A stretch of 10,867 nucleotides of DNA from Jimgerdemannia flammicorona (taxonomy: Eukaryota > Mucoromycota > Endogonomycetes > Endogonales > Endogonaceae): positions 1 through 10,867 of the forward strand of contig RBNI01006897.1 in NCBI GenBank assembly GCA_003990745.1, read 5' to 3'. The notes under the pieces are model-generated. The model was not told where the DNA came from. It saw only the letters and a program-made list of their open reading frames with translations, and did no database searches. Shown piece by piece: positions 7,427 through 10,867 of this stretch. Every line of letters starts with the position of its first letter. The stretch's first letter is position 1. The translations under genes were made by a program, and so were the position numbers.

Positions 7427-10400
7427 ATGAACAGTACAACCAACATTTTTTCTTTAAATGTGAATGGGCTACGGGGGGCTACTTGACGTAGGAACATTTT
7501 TTCTTAGATGAAGGGATTGGAGGCCGATCTCTTCCTACTGCAGGATGTTAGGTGTGAGGATGATTTTGATAAGAAGAAGTGGACGAAGGAATGGGGAGGT
7601 GCCGCGATTTGGAAGGGCAAGGTTGGAATTTTGGTTCGGAGTGGTAGAGGGGAGATACAGGATGTGAGATGCTGGGGGAAGAGACTAGTCTGGGGAGAGT
7701 GGATTCGTGCAGGTTGGGAGCCAGTTACTGTTGACTCCTGCTACTGTCCTGCGGTACGGGGTGAGTGGGTAGATTGGATGACAGGTTTACTAGAGAACAG
7801 GAACTTTGTAGAGGCTGGGGTGGATGTGCTTGGGGGTGACTTCAATATGGTTCAGGACACACTATTGGATAGAACAGATAGAGGACAAGGTGCTGAGAGC
7901 AGGAGTGGAGGACTAGCAGCTTGGGAGGAGGTTGAGAGACTAAGTGCACTGGTAGACACTGGGAGGGAGTGCTGGGGGAATAGGAGGGTTTATACACATT
8001 GGACAGGGGGTCTGGGGACAAGAATCGACTGGATTCTGACAGCCAGCTGCTGGGGCTTAGATGTTTGGAAGTCATTGGAGGTAGAATGGTGTCCATGGTC
8101 GGACCACTCTGGGCTTTTGGGACAGGGGTGCTTTGGGGGAAGTGGGGATGGGCCTGGACATTGGCGCCTCAATTCCTCTTTGTTAGATGACAAGACCTGG
8201 TGGGATGGGTGGGCTACAGACATTCAGCGGAGGGTGGAGAATTGGTGGCAGGAGGGTGTCTCCGTGGGAGTTCGGTGGATGAGGTTGAAGGAGATGGCCA
8301 AGATTTATTGGAGCGAGGCTGGCAAGGAGGCTGGGAAGCAGAGGAGACATAGAGTGCATTGGGCTTCTACTAGATTAACTAAGCTACTGAAGGAGTGGGC
8401 GAGATTAAAAATGTTGGAGAGAGAGGAGGATTGGAGGTTAATGAGGGCGAAAATGGAGATCAGGGAGCTACAACAGGTGCTGTGGGAAGAAGAGGAAGTA
8501 AGGGTACAGGGTTTGGCAGCACATCTCTGCTGGCAGGATTTGGAGGAAGGGGAGAGGTCTTCCAAGTTTCTTACCAGGGCTCTTAGGGCGAGATGGGTAC
8601 AGCAGCAGTGGGAAGGGGTGCTGGATTCCAAGGGTGTGCTGGTGCATGGAGTATAGGACATTCTTGGATCGCTGAAGGAGAGATGGAGTGGATTGTGGAG
8701 TGAGGAGGAGGGTGGGGCAGATGCCGTGACTATTGACCGAGCATTGGAGGATTGGCACCCACCACAAGTTGAGGGGCTAGATGACCTGGTGATGCCGGTA
8801 CAGGAAGATGAGATCCACCAGGTTCTTGCCGCGACAACGCCAGGTACGGCACCTGGAGAGGATGGTCTGCCCTGGGACTTTTGGAAGTGAATGGTTGGAG
8901 TCCCAGGGGTGATGGGAGAGATGACAGCATTGTGTGACTCCATTCTACAGACTGGGAGGTAGGTGGGGGAGCAAGACCTTGGGCTGGTGACGCTACTATA
9001 TAAAAACAAAGGAAGGCGGGAGGATTGGAAGAACTGGTGGCCAATAATGTTGCTTGATATGGACAGGAAGTTGGTGACCAAGGTGGTGGTGGCGAGATTG
9101 CAGAAGGTGGCCCAGCAAGTTATGGGTATAGAGCAGAGGGGATTTGTGGGCGGTCGGCTCATCAGGGATGGCACTGCCTGGATATATGGAGTTATTGAAG
9201 GGGCAAGAGCCTGTGGACTGGATGGGTGACTAGTCTTCTTAGACCAGGAGAAGGCTTATGACCAGGTGCGCAGAGTCTAGCTGGTGAAAGTTTTGGATAG
9301 GATGGGGGTTCCGCCCCAATTCCAGTCAGCGATGGTCAGCCTACTGGAAGGGAGTAGGGCTGTGCTCATGTGCAATGGTCATTGAGGGGTAGCATTCCCC
9401 TTGGGCAGGGGGGTGCCCCAGGGGGACCCACTGTCCCCCATTTTGTATGCTCTTTCTCTGGAACCCCTTATGGATAGAATTCAGCAGAAGATAGAAGGAC
9501 TCTCTGTTTTTGGCATAGGATGGAAAGTTGGGGCCTTCGCAGATGATATGGTGGTTGGTTTGGGTTCGATTGCTGACATTGAAGAACTCAAGAAGACTGT
9601 GGAGTGGTATGAGGAGCACTCAGGAGCGAAGTTGAATTGGCATAAGTGCGAAACAATAGTGCTCGGCAATGGTTTGGTGGGAGGGGAGGTTATAGGAACA
9701 ATCGTCCCCACTGGTGAGGTAGTGTGGTACTTGGGCATCTATCTGTCTGTCTATGGGTCAGTGCTGCCCAGGCTATGGTGGGAGCAGAGGATTGGAATCT
9801 GGGAGGAGGCCCTGCGGAGTTGGGGGGGTAGACATTTTTCTCTGGCAGGAAGGGTCTCAATTTTGAATGTCTACTGGCTGCCGAAGTTGTGGTACCTGGC
9901 TTATCATCTGGACTTCCCAGCTTGGGTGGTGAAGCGATTGGTGAAGTCTGCAAAGGGATGGATCTGGGCTGGAAGGAGGAGTCAGATTGATTGGGAGACC
10001 TTGTCTATACTAGTGGCAAGAGGTGGTCTGGGGCTGGTTGACTTCCCAAAATGACTACGCTGCTTGAGGACATGGTGGCTAAAGAGGGCAGTAGAATTGG
10101 GAGGAGGTAGTTGGGTTCCTCTGCTACAGAAAATCTGGGAGAGGCGGACATCACCAAGGGGCACAACTGGGGACCTCCTCGCATTAGTTGGACTTCAGAA
10201 TACTAAGCGACTGTGTTATAGGGGATTTTGGTGGGGGATAGCAGAGGGGGCACACTGCATTGAAATTTGTTGGCAGGGGAATAAAGGAGAGGAGGATTGG
10301 GGCCCGGTGATGTAGAGATGGGATCGTGTATTGCTGAGTAGTGTCCCTTTGATTGAGTTCGATATTGGTGATGGAATGGAATGCCAAAGGGGACCAGGCC

Positions 10401-10867
10401 AGGATCTGTGGCCTAGCAGTTGGCAAGGAGTCAGAATCGGTGAAGAGTGGAACTGGCATGGTGTCTGGACTTGGAGTGCTGTGGTGAAAAAGTAGATGCC
10501 GCCAAAGTACTGGGTGGTCTGGTGGCACATGCTGCGGAGGAATGTGATGCTCAACTTTCACTCAGGGCACCTCATCGTAGGGGGGTGCTTTGACTGTGAA
10601 GAGTGCCATAATGTAGGGCAGAAAGGGGGTTGGATGCAGACATCTGAACATTGGCTAGGAGAGTGTGAGGTGTTGGGGGAATTTTGGTGTACGATTGGGG
10701 AATGCTTGGGGGTACGGCGTAGGGGAGATAAGGTATGAGGGAGGTGGGAGGACTTGAGGGAATGATTGGTAGGGGGGATAGGGAAGGAGTGGATTACTTT
10801 GGGCTGGGCATTGGCTATTTGGGTAGGACTGGCCAGTCATTGGCTATTTGTCTTTGAGGGTAGGAGC
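7427..10867 (+). pseudogene. LINE ORF2 pseudogene (endonuclease, reverse transcriptase, Cys/His finger), plus copy
   Basis: A single frame of 1147 codons from the ATG at 7427 to the window edge. The endonuclease covers about codons 7-230: LNVNGLR, LLQDV, GDFN (137-140), RIDWIL, WSDH. The RT covers about codons 471-710: APGEDGLPWDFWK, LLYK, GFVGGR, LDQEKAYD with catalytic Asp at 9242, GVPQGDPLSP at 9410-9439, and FADD at 9536-9547. Downstream come SGAKLNW, YLGIYL and a thumb/linker region. A finger of the zf-RVT type lies at 10586-10666 (CFDCEEC, then HWLGEC). The tail reads LGWALAIWVG and FEGR, close to the expected C-terminus. Stops: TGA at 7484, 8888, 9227, 9383, 10052, 10736 and 10763; TAG at 7505, 8654, 8960, 9278, 10313 and 10493. 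There is no frameshift and no TAA. Trp is very frequent, 30 of codons 28-374. RT catalytic residues are intact, so decay is by nonsense change only. Confidence 0.94.

Larger units (their letters stand above)
5285..10867 (+). mobile_element. Younger, nearly full-length LINE copy, 3' end beyond the window
   Basis: This is a two-ORF non-LTR retrotransposon: leader, ORF1 (5367-7396), a 30-nt gap, ORF2 (7427 to the window end). The apurinic-type endonuclease and an RT with GVPQGDPLSPILYAL and FADD point to the L1 group in the broad sense (L1/Tx1-like) rather than the Tad or R2 type. Clade placement by eye is uncertain. The coding strand is strongly G-rich. Damage is limited to 2 stops and one frameshift in ORF1 and 13 stops in ORF2. 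It is better preserved than the minus copy but not functional as read with the standard code. The poly(A) or A-rich tail and target-site duplication are not in the window. Confidence 0.95.

Noticed and set aside
7394..7429. ORF1 and ORF2 of the plus copy as one fused polyprotein read through the TAG at 7394
   Set aside because: The end of ORF1 and ORF2 share a frame here only because of the 30-nt gap. In the minus copy the gap is 31 nt and the frames differ.
8305..9174. A 289-codon open frame antisense to plus ORF2
   Set aside because: It is Ser/Pro-rich and overlaps the linker and RT region on the opposite strand. It is a compositional shadow of a gene that is itself well supported.
1..10867. 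Nonstandard genetic code with TAG or TGA as a sense codon
   Set aside because: Aligned residues at the stops are mixed (Trp, Gln, Arg, Lys), both ORF1s end in TAG, and C-to-T decay of TGG, CAG and CGA explains most cases. It is kept only as a testable remark in the findings.

Overview
The window holds two decayed copies of one family of non-LTR retrotransposon (LINE), placed head to head. They are separated by about 1 kb of AT-rich DNA with no recognisable gene. I see no host gene, tRNA, rRNA or CRISPR array.

Organism: the window is clearly eukaryotic. The best guess, from motif style only, is a filamentous fungus. The reverse transcriptase (RT) carries LDQEKAYD in motif A and GVPQGDPLSP in motif B. 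The apparent C-to-T decay of repeats and the AT-rich spacer would also suit a fungal genome with RIP-like or methylation-driven mutation. Lineage within the fungi cannot be assigned.

Layout: positions 1-4233 are the minus-strand copy. Its 5' end faces the spacer and its 3' part is cut by the window start inside the RT domain. Positions 4234-5284 are the spacer. Positions 5285-10867 are the plus-strand copy, cut by the window end near the C-terminus of ORF2. Each copy has about 82 bases of recognisably related 5' leader, an ORF1 of 2030 nt (gag-like nucleic-acid-binding protein), a 30-31 nt gap, and an ORF2 (apurinic-type endonuclease, RT, C-terminal Cys/His finger). In a live element, ORF1 would coat the RNA, the endonuclease would nick target DNA, and the RT would copy the RNA at the nick.

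State of the copies: neither can encode full-length proteins under the standard code. Plus ORF2 is one reading frame of 1147 codons with 13 in-frame stops and no frameshift. Minus ORF2 has 19 stops in about 690 codons and aligns to the plus copy codon for codon without a gap. All 41 in-frame stops I count in the four ORFs are TAG or TGA, never TAA. Three occupy the same codon of ORF2 in both copies (20, 27 and 512). In the minus copy, 14 stops replace tryptophan codons of the plus copy. Point decay by C-to-T change is the simplest reading, but the shared stops and perfect frame retention deserve a test.
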